A DNA stretch of 64,000 bases from Cupriavidus respiraculi (GCF_914271545.1 NZ_CAJZAH010000001.1:434001-498000); one strand, 5' to 3'. Numbered from the stretch's first letter, positions 34,379-44,215 are shown. Made by a program: numbers and translations. Notes: generated from the sequence alone by a model not told the origin.

Positions 34379-35818
34379 CTACGCCTGGGCGGAGGACGCT
34401 AGCTGGACGCACCGTTTTGCAAGGACATCAGTTGGGTCCACTAGTGCGACGCTCGCGCTTCCGACCGGGAAGCTGTCGGTCTGCGAGAAAACGAGCGGGA
34501 GTTCGGTGCAGCCGAGGATCTGGACTTGCGCACCCTTATTTTGGAGGTGCTCGATGGCTGCCCGAAGCGACGCTGCACAGTGCCCCTGCGTGTAGCCAGC
34601 CTTCACGCCTGTCGGGCCATAGATTGCCTCCATCACCATCGCCTGGAAGTCGGGCGGCGGTGTGATCAGTTCTAGCTGCCCTGCGGCAGCATCGTGATAT
34701 ACCCGACTCTCCACCGTGCCCGACGTCGCAAGAAGTCCAACTTTCGTTCCCTTTCCATACTTGCCGACGATGTGTCCGATGGTTTCCGTCAGCATGTTGA
34801 CGATCGGAATCGAGAGATGCGGCTGAATCCGCTCAACATACGCATGGGCGGTATTGCAGGGGATCGCAATGGCGTTTGCCCCCTCAGATTCCAGACGTTT
34901 GCAGGTTGCGTAGAGTGCAACTGTCGGGTCCGCTTCGTGGCGCAGCAGATTTGCCGTGCGATCCGGGATTTGCGGATTCTGCTCCACGACCATCTTAATG
35001 TGATCCTGGTCCTTGGACGCAACGGTGTTGCTCACGATCTTTCCCATAAAGTCCACCGTTGCAGCCGGGCCCACGCCGCCGACGATGCCGAGCTTGAACG
35101 CCGGATTGAATTGTCCGTCCGCCAGCGACGTCGCATAGTCAGCGTAGATCTGGTTCACGTCGACAATGGGGATACCACGACGTTGCAGGGCGGTGGCGAC
35201 CAGTGACAGTTCGGTCATGCCTGGGACAATCAAGGAGGCCCCGGCGTCAAGCAACTCCAAGCACGATTGATGGACGTGCTCCAAGGAGAGCCCCTCGGTA
35301 TTGCCGGCTTTGATGCCGTCGGCGCCGTACACCGCCTCCATCAGCACGGCCTGTGTCGTGGTGGTCGGATAGACTATCTCATAGCGTTGTCTGAAGTGTG
35401 TATCGAACAATGCGGCAACGCGAACGTAGTCTGATGCCAGGACACCAATACGCCCACCCTCCGGCAATGCGTCGCGCAACGCCTGGCCCAGTGCATCCAT
35501 CATGTTGACAATGCGAATGGACAACTCCGACTGGAGTTCATCACGGAAGGTGTGAGATGCGAAACAGGGCATAAGCACCGCATCAACCTTCCTGCTCTCG
35601 AATGACTGGCAGGTCTTGAACACGTAGAGCTTACGGCTCGTCATGTTTGCGTCGCGGGTGAGCGGCTCCGCGACATCTCGAAAGGGATGCTGCTCGAACA
35701 GGAAGTGATATCGGCCCTGGTCGGCCATGACTGCACGGCTTTTCACAAGCTTGAGGAAAAGATCAGCCCCGGCAAGCGTCCCGAGGCCGCCGATCATTCC
35801 AAAGGTAAGGTCTTGCAT
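34379..35818 (-). CDS. Double-domain aspartate/glutamate racemase
   Basis: A 479-residue protein made of two Asp/Glu racemase domains in tandem, each starting with a GMIGGLG / GIVGGVG motif (residues 8 and 245). The C-terminal copy has both catalytic cysteines (Cys321 in IPCNTAH, Cys437 in LGCTEL). The N-terminal copy keeps Cys85 (MPCFASH) but has Gly200 in place of the second (VPGMTEL), so it should not catalyse two-base racemisation. Single-domain enzymes are about 240 residues. It lies downstream of the dicarboxylate transporter and aspartase genes, which suggests interconversion of D- and L-aspartate in an aspartate-use pathway. Confidence 0.9.
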   Translation of the reverse strand: MQDLTFGMIGGLGTLAGADLFLKLVKSRAVMADQGRYHFLFEQHPFRDVAEPLTRDANMTSRKLYVFKTCQSFESRKVDAVLMPCFASHTFRDELQSELSIRIVNMMDALGQALRDALPEGGRIGVLASDYVRVAALFDTHFRQRYEIVYPTTTTQAVLMEAVYGADGIKAGNTEGLSLEHVHQSCLELLDAGASLIVPGMTELSLVATALQRRGIPIVDVNQIYADYATSLADGQFNPAFKLGIVGGVGPAATVDFMGKIVSNTVASKDQDHIKMVVEQNPQIPDRTANLLRHEADPTVALYATCKRLESEGANAIAIPCNTAHAYVERIQPHLSIPIVNMLTETIGHIVGKYGKGTKVGLLATSGTVESRVYHDAAAGQLELITPPPDFQAMVMEAIYGPTGVKAGYTQGHCAASLRAAIEHLQNKGAQVQILGCTELPLVFSQTDSFPVGSASVALVDPTDVLAKRCVQLASSAQA

Positions 35819-35870
35819 TGCGTCTAGGTGATCCGGTTTCGAGGCTGATTTCGTGCAGAGAGATTCAAGC

Positions 35871-37184
35871 TTAGTTCATGGATGCGTGGCGGCTGACCTG
35901 TGCGGCGATCGCCCCTGCCGGCGCGACATCTGCGTCATCACCGACCGTTCCAGGTGACGTCTCGTTCTCAAGTTTTGCCACGACAGCGGTGGCGACACTG
36001 TTGCCAACGACGTTGGTCGCGGTCCGACCCATGTCGAAGAACTGGTCGATGCCAATGATGAGCAGGAGGCCAGCCTCCGGCAGATGAAACATGGGCAGCG
36101 TGGCAGCGACCACCACCAGCGATGCCCGTGCAACGCCAGCCATGCCCTTGCTCGTGACCATGAGCACCAGGAGGATGGTCAGTTGCTGGGTCAAGGACAG
36201 TTCGATGTTGTACGCCTGGGCAATGAACATGACGGCGAAAGCCTGGTACATCATCGACCCATCGAGGTTGAACGAGTATCCCAGCGGCAGGACGAAGCTC
36301 GACACGCGCTTGGAGACGCCAAAGCGTTCCAGGGCCGTGATGGTCTTCGGGTAGGCCGATTCGCTGCTGGCGGTCGAGAATGCGAGCAGAATGGGTTCAC
36401 GAATCAGCTTCCCGAGTTGCCAGGTCCTACGGCCGAGGAACAGGAAACCCACACCGAACAGCATCGCCCAGAGGATCGCGAGCCCGAGGTAGAACTCGCC
36501 GATCAGCTTGCCGTAGCTGGCCAGAACACCGACGCCTTCCACCGTGATGGAAGCCGCCATCGCGGCGAAGACGCCGACCGGCGCGAAGCGCATCACATAG
36601 TCCGTAATGCGAAACATGACCTTCGTCAGTTCTTCAATTGCGTTGACGAGGGTGGAATTGCCGCTGCCCTTTACAAACGCCAACGCCGCGCCGAAGAAGA
36701 GTGAGAACACGAGAATCTGCAGAATCTCGTTGTTGGCCATGGCTTCGAAGATACTCTTCGGGAACACATGTGTGATAAAGCCCTTCAGGCTGAAGTCTCC
36801 AACCCTGAGGTTGGTCGCTGCCGCGCTGGCTTCGGGGATGGTGAGATTCAAATGGGCACCTGGCTGGAACAGGTTGACCAGCAGTATGCCAAGCGCGAGG
36901 GAGATCGCCGAGGCGGAAACGAACCAGACCATGGCCTTCAGGCCAATTCGGCCGACGGCGCCACCGTCAGCCATGCTGGCCAGCCCACCAACCAAGGTGG
37001 CGAACACCAGGGGGGCAATGATCATCTTGATCATGCGCAGGAAAATGTCGGTCACGATGCCGAAATAGCCGGCGATTTCCTTTGCGGCCTGGGCATCCTT
37101 GGCCAGGCTGTGGCACAGCCAGCCAACGGCTATGCCGGCCACCATTGCAACCACGATATGTGTGGTCAGTCGCTTCGTGTTCAT
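35871..37184 (-). CDS. Dicarboxylate/amino acid:cation symporter (DctA/GltP type)
   Basis: A 437-residue SLC1/DAACS transporter with eight transmembrane segments and re-entrant loops. Typical stretches are MIKMIIAPLVFATLVGG, AFSTASSESAYPKT, LPLGYSFNLDGSMMY and the NVVGNSVATAV binding region. The serine-rich loop (FSTASSE) and NLDG motif fit uptake of C4-dicarboxylates, aspartate or glutamate. The ATG at 37184 has GGAGG five bases ahead. Between aspartase and racemase genes, so aspartate is the likely substrate. Confidence 0.92.
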   Translation of the reverse strand: MNTKRLTTHIVVAMVAGIAVGWLCHSLAKDAQAAKEIAGYFGIVTDIFLRMIKMIIAPLVFATLVGGLASMADGGAVGRIGLKAMVWFVSASAISLALGILLVNLFQPGAHLNLTIPEASAAATNLRVGDFSLKGFITHVFPKSIFEAMANNEILQILVFSLFFGAALAFVKGSGNSTLVNAIEELTKVMFRITDYVMRFAPVGVFAAMAASITVEGVGVLASYGKLIGEFYLGLAILWAMLFGVGFLFLGRRTWQLGKLIREPILLAFSTASSESAYPKTITALERFGVSKRVSSFVLPLGYSFNLDGSMMYQAFAVMFIAQAYNIELSLTQQLTILLVLMVTSKGMAGVARASLVVVAATLPMFHLPEAGLLLIIGIDQFFDMGRTATNVVGNSVATAVVAKLENETSPGTVGDDADVAPAGAIAAQVSRHASMN

Positions 37185-37236
37185 TGTGTCCTCCACCTAC
37201 AGATGGTCTGACCGGGAACTCGTCGATCCCCGGTGC

Positions 37237-38672
37237 TTATTTATTGAATGCGATCGGCGCGCGGGGCGACGTCAAGACTTCCGGCCGGAGAATCTCGTTC
37301 AGTGCTTCCTGCGACAGCAGGCCTCGCTCCAACACGATGTCGGCAACCTTGCGGCCCGTTTCTAGCGCCTCTCGTGCGACCTCGGTCGAATTTGCGTAAC
37401 CGATGTAGGGGTTCAGCGCGGTCACAAGCACGATGGATCTGTCCAGCATCTCTCGCATATGGTCACGGTTCGCCGTAATGCCGCGTACGCACTTTTCCTC
37501 GAGCGTAGCGCAAGCCTGCGTCAAATGGCTGATACTGCGGAACAGCGAATAGGCAATGACCGGCTCAAAGGCGTTGAGCTGCAGTTGCCCGGCTTCAGCG
37601 GCCATCGTGATGGTCATATCATTGCCGATAACTTCAAAGGCCACCTGATTCACAACTTCCGGAATCACGGGATTTACCTTGCCAGGCATGATGCTGGAAC
37701 CTGCCTGCACCGGCGGCAAGTTAATCTCGCCCAGCCCAGAGCGTGGACCACTCGAGAGAAGGCGCAGGTCGTTGCAAACTTTGGAGAGCTTGACGGCTAT
37801 CCGCTTGAGCACCCCCGAGAGCTGAACGAATGCTCCGCAGTCTTGTGTCGCCTCAATGAGGTAGGGCGCGGTATGCAGCGGGAGTCCGCTTACGGTGCAC
37901 AGGTGCTTGCGCACGAGCACTGCGTAGTCCGGATGGGCGTTGATGCCGGTGCCGATCGCTGTCGCGCCGAGATTCATTTCGCTGATGAGTGGCAGTGCTT
38001 CGCCCAATCGCTGGCGGTCTTCATTCAGCATGACGGCGTACGTACCAAACTCCTGTCCCAGCGTCATGGGCACGGCGTCTTGGAGTTGCGTGCGACCCAC
38101 CTTCAGCATGTCGCGGAACTCTGCGGACTTGCGTTCGAAGGACGACTCAAGCAGCGCCATCTGGTCCAGCAATCGCAGCACGCTCCGACAGGTGGCAATC
38201 TTAAGCGCGGTTGGGTACACGTCGTTGGTCGATTGACTCATGTTGACGTGTTCATTCGGATGCAGCGCGTCGTATTCACCGCGCTGGCGTCCGAGAATTT
38301 CCAGCGCCTTGTTGCACACGACCTCATTGGCATTCATGTTGTGGTCGACGTGCCCGCGCCGCCCTGAATCAGATCGACGGCAAACTGGTCGGCGTGCTGG
38401 CCCGCGCGAATGGCCTTGCAGGCCTCGACAATGGCGTTGGCGCGCTGCTCATCAAGCAGTTCCAACTCGCGGTTTGCAAGCGCCGCGGCCTCCTTGATAT
38501 CGACCAGGGCCACAATCAGCTCTGGGTACTTCGAGATTGGGTCGCCAGTGATCGGGAAGTTCTCCAGTGCCCTCAGCGTATGAATGCCGTAGTACGCGTC
38601 TGCCGGCACCTCGCGGTAGCCAAGCAAGTCATGCTCGCGCCGCGTTCCCTTGAAATCTTGTTGAATAGCCAT
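37237..38672 (-). pseudogene. aspA: Aspartate ammonia-lyase, split by a frameshift
   Basis: Two consecutive frames together encode a complete aspartase (about 478 residues): part 1 from the ATG at 38672 (SD GAGGA) ends at 38334 with GGAGTSTTT, part 2 begins MNANEVVCNKALEIL at 38337. The intact family sequence is GGAGTSTNMNANEV, so the frame breaks at ACCACAACATG, consistent with one lost A or an added CA. The stop of part 1 overlaps the ATG of part 2 (ATGA). Part 2 carries the signature GSSIMPGKVNP. The enzyme converts L-aspartate to fumarate and ammonia. It may be a pseudogene, a sequencing error, or a coupled split enzyme. First gene of the aspartase-transporter-racemase operon. Confidence 0.85.
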
Positions 38673-38752
38673 CGCATTCCTCATCAGTGCGCCTTGTTTG
38701 CCAACCGGATTCTAGGAGCGCAATGGAATCCACTTTATGAGGATGTAAATTG

Positions 38753-38777
38753 AAACTATTCCATACCAGAATAGTTT
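38753..38777. promoter_or_regulatory. Inverted repeat AAACTATTC-N7-GAATAGTTT
   Basis: Perfect 9-bp arms with a 7-bp centre, containing ATTC-N7-GAAT, i.e. the T-N11-A form of LysR-type sites. It lies between the divergent aspA and LysR genes and is probably bound by that LysR protein. Confidence 0.65.
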
Positions 38778-38927
38778 TGCTTGGAGCGCCACATAGCGCA
38801 CTTTATGCTGTACTTTGATGATCAGGATTCGCTTATTTCTTGCGTTTTCGGTCCATACATGGGGTTTACGTGGGCGTTCGGCTGCCCACTTGGGTACGTG
38901 TGACCCTCAGCGGCAAAGAGGTGCCAA

Positions 38928-39863
38928 ATGCAACTGAAGTGGATCGAAGATCTTTTGGCGATCGAACAGACGCACAGCTTCTCCCGGGCCTCAGAGCTCC
39001 GATTTGTTACGCAATCAGCACTTTCTCGACGCGTAAAGTCGCTGGAAGATTGGGTTGGCGTCGAATTGGTAGACCGAGGCACCTACCCGGTCGAATTGAC
39101 GCCTGCTGGCCGCAGGTTCTGCGAGCAAAGCAAAGAATCCGTCGGTGCCATTACGGAACTGCGTTCGGAACTGCGCCAGGAGGCAAAGATGCCAGGCCGT
39201 TCCATCCAGATCGCCGCCGGCCATACGCTCTCGTTGACGTTCTTGCCAAGGTGGTTGAAGCAGTTCCACCAACAAACCGGTGATTTCAATGCGCGAGTCG
39301 TCGCAGCGAACGTTCACGATGCCGTCGTCGCATTGGCTGAAGGCAGTTGCGACTTGATGATCGGCTATCACCATCCACTCGTGCCGATCCTGCTCGACCG
39401 CGACAAGTTCGCCGGCATCACGTTAGGCCATGAGGATTTCATCCCTGTATCTGCGCCAGACGACCGCGGCAAACCGATCTTTTCGCTGCCGGGCACGACC
39501 GACGCTCCGCTCCCGTACCTCGCGTACACGGCCACGACATTCATGGGACGCGTTGTCGATATGATCTTGAACAGCGCCGACGCACCGTACCATCTGCGTA
39601 GCTGCTACGAGGCGGACATGGCGATGTTGCTGATGAAGATGGTGGTCGAGCGATACGGCGTTGCGTGGTTACCGGTAAGCGCGGTTGCGGAGGAGATCGC
39701 AGCGGGACGCCTCGTCCAGGCGGGCCACGACACCTGGACTGCTCAATTGGAAATCAGGTGCTACCGGGCGATTGCCAACGCCAACCCTACGCTGCAAGAC
39801 CTGTGGCAGTCATTGGACAATACTTCATCGTGTGAACACGTCGAAGATGATGCTCCAGTCTGA
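38928..39863 (+). CDS. LysR-family transcriptional regulator of the aspartate operon
   Basis: A 311-residue LysR protein (helix-turn-helix IEQTHSFSRASELRFV, TQSALSRRVKSLEDWVG) with an effector domain resembling the HypT/YjiE subgroup (LTFLPRWLKQFHQQTG, CDLMIGYHHP). The ATG at 38928 starts the conserved helix directly. It diverges from the aspA-transporter-racemase operon, with a LysR-type inverted repeat between, so it is the probable activator. Confidence 0.9.
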   Translation: MQLKWIEDLLAIEQTHSFSRASELRFVTQSALSRRVKSLEDWVGVELVDRGTYPVELTPAGRRFCEQSKESVGAITELRSELRQEAKMPGRSIQIAAGHTLSLTFLPRWLKQFHQQTGDFNARVVAANVHDAVVALAEGSCDLMIGYHHPLVPILLDRDKFAGITLGHEDFIPVSAPDDRGKPIFSLPGTTDAPLPYLAYTATTFMGRVVDMILNSADAPYHLRSCYEADMAMLLMKMVVERYGVAWLPVSAVAEEIAAGRLVQAGHDTWTAQLEIRCYRAIANANPTLQDLWQSLDNTSSCEHVEDDAPV

Positions 39864-39979
39864 ACAAGCGGCGAAGGGAAGGGGAGTCGCTGGGACCTGT
39901 TGGCAGAATGCGGGGAAGCAATGACCGCGGAATGGTTGCAAGGGTCATCCGTCGACACAGAACTAGAAAGGCCTACAGA

Positions 39980-42900
39980 ATGCGCGCGTTCGAGATCGAG
40001 ATCTCAAAGCCAACGAATGCTGACAGCTTCGAAAACATGTGCACGGATGTCTACGGTGTCGTGTTCGACGATCCGACTCCAAAGAGGAACGGCAGATCAG
40101 GGCAGAAGCAGGGCGGTGTAGACATTTTCGTTACATCAAGAGCCGGTCGAATTGGCATCCAGTGCAAGCGGTATGTCGATGGCGGGGTGACCACCAAGAC
40201 AATTGATGATGAGGTTGCCGCGGCCGACGCGGCGGGTTGGAAGATTGTCCGTCTCATAATTGCCACGACAGCTGCAAGCGACACGGCGCTCGTCAAGCAC
40301 GCACAGGAAGTCAGCGACCTTCGGCAGGCCAATGGCCAATTCTTGGTCGAAGTGGAATCGTGGACCGAGATATGCAACCACATCCAACGATACGACGCAT
40401 TGCATCCGAAATACTCCCCAAACAGCGCGGGCGGTGCCATTGCGGTGCTACGTGAGCAGGGAGAAAGGACTGGGGCGCAGATCGCTGCCATGCCTGCGAC
40501 GATGGAAGCAACATTCAAGGCGGCACTATTGCAGATGTTGCCTACAGGTCGGACAGATTCACCGAATGGGCTTGTGACGAGGCAGCTTGACAAGGTGAAC
40601 GACCTGCTGCGCGGCCTGAAATTTCAGGCTGCGCAGGAGTTGCTTGCCACTCTCGAAACCGAGATCGCGAGCTTCGACAGACATCAGAAGGCGCGCTGGA
40701 CTCTTCAGAATGGCATTGCACACTGGCAACAGAATCGTGAGGAGGTCGCTGCTGAGTGGTTTCTACGTGCCTATGACCTGTTTTGGGATGACGAGCGCAT
40801 CGCCGCTAACAAAATCCGAGCGCATATCATCCAGGGAGACCTCAAGCTTGCCAACGCTGAAGGGGCACGCCTGCTAGGCCTATTCCCGCTTTCGCTCCAT
40901 GTTTGGCTAGCGGCTACCAATGCTCGAATCTGCGAGAACGAGGACTTGACGGAAGCCGAATTGCCGGCGCGCTTCAGAGAAGAAGCAGATGCGCTGCAAA
41001 TGATGGCCTACGCCTTTTATCGGCAACAGAGCGACTTGGCGGTAACCTACGCACGGCGAGCTTTACGCGCAAAGGATGCAGGCCTTTTCACCCGCAAAGG
41101 GGCCGCAGGCATCATCGTTAGCGTCGCAGGAAAGGACGGGATTTCCGCGGACTTCGACGCCTACGCCGAAGATTTGCGTGAGGGTCTCGATGAGGTAATC
41201 GCCGCGTTCGAGCCTGCGGCAACAGAACTATGGCGGATCGAAAATAGCCAGCACAGGGCCGAAGCTGCCTCGCACGTGGCGCTTGCCCACATGCTAACCG
41301 GCAAGCCTGGCGTGGCGCTCGCCATATGCGAGCGAATCGAAACGGAAATTCCTGAGTATGCCGATAACGTGGCCGCCCTACACATCGGATCCTTGCTCTT
41401 CCTCCGCCGGCACGAGGATCTTGTTAAATTTTCCATAGCCCACCTCAATGCGCTGGACGAAGACGGATTGCTCCTTGCGGCCGAAACGGCCGCAAACCGA
41501 GGCGAGTCCGAGGCATTTGCTCGCATCACTCACGCATTGCGCGAGCATGCGCCGGACGAGAAACCGGTTGTCAAGCTGCTTGAAATGGTGTGCGCGTGCA
41601 ACTCCGGCCAATCCGAAAAGGTGGTCAAGGAAGTCAGTGAGACGCCCGCTGATGGCCTTGATCTGATTACACTCAGCGCCTTTGCGGGGCTGATGCTCAA
41701 TGCCGGCCGTGACAGCGAAGCGCTCCGGTTTGTCGAGGTCATAAAGAAGCGAGTCTCCACCCATTCGAGTTCGCGCGAGCGTCTGATCGTCGCGGATATT
41801 TTGATTCGCGCCGATCAGTTCTCCGACGCCGTCGGCCTCTTGGAGTCGGTGGACCCCAGCGGCCGCAGCCTACCAATTCAGACGCGACGACTGCGTGCCC
41901 TATTGTTTGGTGGGTACCGGCGAAAGTCAAAAGACCTCCTGGAAAAAGTGCCACCCGAATGGCTTTCAGATGACGCCTTCCGCCGCCTAGCGATGGGCGT
42001 CGCACAAGAAGCCAATGACTGGAGCCAGCTCGAACTGCTTGCGAGACTGCATCGCGAGGCCCATCCAGAGCGGGCGGAAGCATGGGTCTTTTGGTACCAA
42101 GTTGTTCTTCATACCAGACCACCCGCACAAATCCGAAACGCCTTCAGCGAGGCGCCCGAGCGTCTTACGGGGACCCTGAAGCAGATCGCGCACTTGGCGG
42201 CGGCAGAGTTGCAGTATGGCAAGCCAGAGGTCGGGTACGCGCGGCTTTATCGCATGTTCCGCTCGAACATGGACGACGTCAGTGCCGCCTCCTCCTATCT
42301 AATGGGAGTTTTGATCGGTCACCGAGCCAGACACGGTAGAACACACTTTCCGGAGGTGAGGCCTGGCTCCATGGTGACGCTTGAGGGCGCGGACAGGAGC
42401 ATCGTAAAAATCGTGATCGATCCTGCAGGCATGACGGATCTGCCGAAATCTGCGAGATTCCTTGCTGCGGACAGCCCGCTGGCGAAAACGATGCTAGGAC
42501 TGGCATGCGGCGACACCGTTGACATCGAGGGAACGTTCGATGTTCGCAATTTCACGATTCGTGAGATCAGTGATGCTCATCAAGGACTGGGCGAGTACGC
42601 GCACGAACTCTTGTCGAAATCGCTAGAACCCGCGCCTGGTCTGCAGCTCTTCAGCCTGACCGAGAAAGAGGATGGGAACCTGGATGTCTCGCCCATCCAT
42701 GACCGACTCAAGGCGCAAACGCAACGTAGCAAATCGGTAATGGAGCAATACGCCGAGAGCAAGCTTCCGCTTGGCTTGTGTGCGCAAATGCTCGGCGCCG
42801 ACGGCATGCAAATGGTCTTCAGTTGGGACCAGCGCAACCCTCCGCTCGCAAGTGGTGTCACCACAGCGCCAGAGCTTGAGGCCGCAAGTGCATTGTTGCT

Positions 42901-43978
42901 CGACCAATCGTTCCCCGTTGTGATGGACGCGCTCACGCTGGCTGAACTTGTCCGCTTTGGACAGGGTGATCTTCTCTCAGTGTTGCCACGGGTGTATGTT
43001 TGCCGGGGGACCTACGATCGATTCAAACAAGCGGAAGTCGAGGCGTTGGATTCTCGCGCAGAGGGACATGCGGCCGATATAGATGGGCAGTTCGCATTCT
43101 TGCCTATCACGGAAGAGGCTCGCAAGTGGAAGGCAAGCCAATATACCGAAGCATTGAGGCTAATGGACGAACACTGCGAAGTTTGCCCGGTGTATGGGCC
43201 GGAGCAAATGCCTCACGAACTCATCCTTCTAAAGGATCTTCTCGATACAGATACCTATGACGCGCTCGCGTTGTGCCTCGAAAAGGGGGCAGCCTTGTTC
43301 TCGGTGGATGAACGCCTTAGGAACTGGGTCTATGGAGTGTTTGGTATCAAGGGTGTGTTCCCCTATCTCGTGGCGATGAAGGGCTTGCAGGACGGCAAGA
43401 TCTCACGTGGTGATCACGCAGAGTTCGCCCTCAACTCGGCGCTGCACAATCGCACCGTTTTCGCCCTTCATGCAGATGACGTCTTTTGGGGACTCCAGCA
43501 GCCGCAGATGGCGGCGCGGACGCTTGAATTTGTTGCCACCCACCTCGCAACCGCGCTCAATCGCCGGTACGCGATCGGCCTAGCGCGCGACCTGATTCAA
43601 GGAATGCCAAACGTGTCCATGCAGTACGGCGCAGTTGTAGAGTTCGTGAAATTTATCGCCAATGGCTTGTTTCGCAGAAAGGATAACGTCACAGGAATGC
43701 GCGAGGGCTTTGCCCGATGGTTGCGGCAAGTAGCGGACATGTTGTTTGCTTATACCTCGCCGTATCCCGCTACACGAGAGATTCCCAGGGAAGACAAGGC
43801 TGAATTTCTCAACGTGCTGGAGCATGGCTTAGAAACGGGAATTGCATTGGCCGGGGAGGGCGGCGCGATAGAGCCGCCCGCGATCGGAGCGCTCTATTGC
43901 AGAACCGGCTTCGTCGTTCATCAGCCAAATGCGAAAGCGCTCACAAACGTCACGGTGTCACCGGCAACGGCAAGCTAA
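39980..43978 (+). CDS. Large multi-domain nuclease protein: PD-(D/E)XK - helical repeats - GreA/B-C-like - PIN-like
   Basis: A 1332-residue protein. Residues 1-150 form a restriction-endonuclease-like (Mrr/PD-(D/E)XK) domain: Glu18 in the first helix, GVDIF (Asp48) and IGIQCKRY (Gln61, Lys63). Residues about 190-790 are helical, TPR-like repeats. Residues about 795-880 contain MVTLEG and DSPLAKTMLGLACGDTVDIEG, which reads as a GreA/GreB C-terminal domain. Residues about 975-1115 look like a PIN nuclease: VVMDALTLAEL (Asp983) and YDALALCLEKG with LFSVDERLRN (Asp1110). The ATG at 39980 follows GAAAGG. I recall a TPR-GreAB-C-PIN arrangement predicted in surveys of bacterial conflict systems; experimental function is not known to me. 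It stands alone in an accessory segment. Confidence 0.85.
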   Translation: MRAFEIEISKPTNADSFENMCTDVYGVVFDDPTPKRNGRSGQKQGGVDIFVTSRAGRIGIQCKRYVDGGVTTKTIDDEVAAADAAGWKIVRLIIATTAASDTALVKHAQEVSDLRQANGQFLVEVESWTEICNHIQRYDALHPKYSPNSAGGAIAVLREQGERTGAQIAAMPATMEATFKAALLQMLPTGRTDSPNGLVTRQLDKVNDLLRGLKFQAAQELLATLETEIASFDRHQKARWTLQNGIAHWQQNREEVAAEWFLRAYDLFWDDERIAANKIRAHIIQGDLKLANAEGARLLGLFPLSLHVWLAATNARICENEDLTEAELPARFREEADALQMMAYAFYRQQSDLAVTYARRALRAKDAGLFTRKGAAGIIVSVAGKDGISADFDAYAEDLREGLDEVIAAFEPAATELWRIENSQHRAEAASHVALAHMLTGKPGVALAICERIETEIPEYADNVAALHIGSLLFLRRHEDLVKFSIAHLNALDEDGLLLAAETAANRGESEAFARITHALREHAPDEKPVVKLLEMVCACNSGQSEKVVKEVSETPADGLDLITLSAFAGLMLNAGRDSEALRFVEVIKKRVSTHSSSRERLIVADILIRADQFSDAVGLLESVDPSGRSLPIQTRRLRALLFGGYRRKSKDLLEKVPPEWLSDDAFRRLAMGVAQEANDWSQLELLARLHREAHPERAEAWVFWYQVVLHTRPPAQIRNAFSEAPERLTGTLKQIAHLAAAELQYGKPEVGYARLYRMFRSNMDDVSAASSYLMGVLIGHRARHGRTHFPEVRPGSMVTLEGADRSIVKIVIDPAGMTDLPKSARFLAADSPLAKTMLGLACGDTVDIEGTFDVRNFTIREISDAHQGLGEYAHELLSKSLEPAPGLQLFSLTEKEDGNLDVSPIHDRLKAQTQRSKSVMEQYAESKLPLGLCAQMLGADGMQMVFSWDQRNPPLASGVTTAPELEAASALLLDQSFPVVMDALTLAELVRFGQGDLLSVLPRVYVCRGTYDRFKQAEVEALDSRAEGHAADIDGQFAFLPITEEARKWKASQYTEALRLMDEHCEVCPVYGPEQMPHELILLKDLLDTDTYDALALCLEKGAALFSVDERLRNWVYGVFGIKGVFPYLVAMKGLQDGKISRGDHAEFALNSALHNRTVFALHADDVFWGLQQPQMAARTLEFVATHLATALNRRYAIGLARDLIQGMPNVSMQYGAVVEFVKFIANGLFRRKDNVTGMREGFARWLRQVADMLFAYTSPYPATREIPREDKAEFLNVLEHGLETGIALAGEGGAIEPPAIGALYCRTGFVVHQPNAKALTNVTVSPATAS

Positions 43979-44141
43979 TAGGACGGCGACGGGTCAACGC
44001 GTAGGGCAGGGCAGGCCAGCTTTCGTCGCATCACCTATACGTTGCGCATGAATGACGCACGTGCATTTGGCAATCCGCTGATATCGTGGCAGCAATGCGT
44101 GGCTAGTAGTCAATCATAAGCGTTCTGCTCGCGTCCACCGA
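43979..44141. other. Non-coding stretch after the large nuclease gene
   Basis: No gene or clear terminator seen in these 160 bp. Confidence 0.3.
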
Positions 44142-44215
44142 CGCTTTGCCGTGACCGCCAGGCAATTGGCTGCCTTGGCAGTGCGGCCCATCTTCAGGCT
44201 ATCGGCGGCAGTTGG
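44142..44215 (-). pseudogene. Fragment of a D-alanyl-D-alanine carboxypeptidase gene
   Basis: About 74 bp align at roughly 85% with 33591-33661. The translated piece DSLKMGRTAKAANCL matches DGLKTGHTAKAGYCL of the gene at 33476-34315, but the catalytic KTG motif has become KMG and nothing else of the gene remains. It marks a rearrangement or a second decayed copy. Confidence 0.7.

Noticed and set aside
36084-36704. Plus-strand frame opposite the dicarboxylate transporter
   Set aside because: Antisense shadow with charged, Gln/His/Arg-rich sequence; the transporter on the minus strand is unambiguous.
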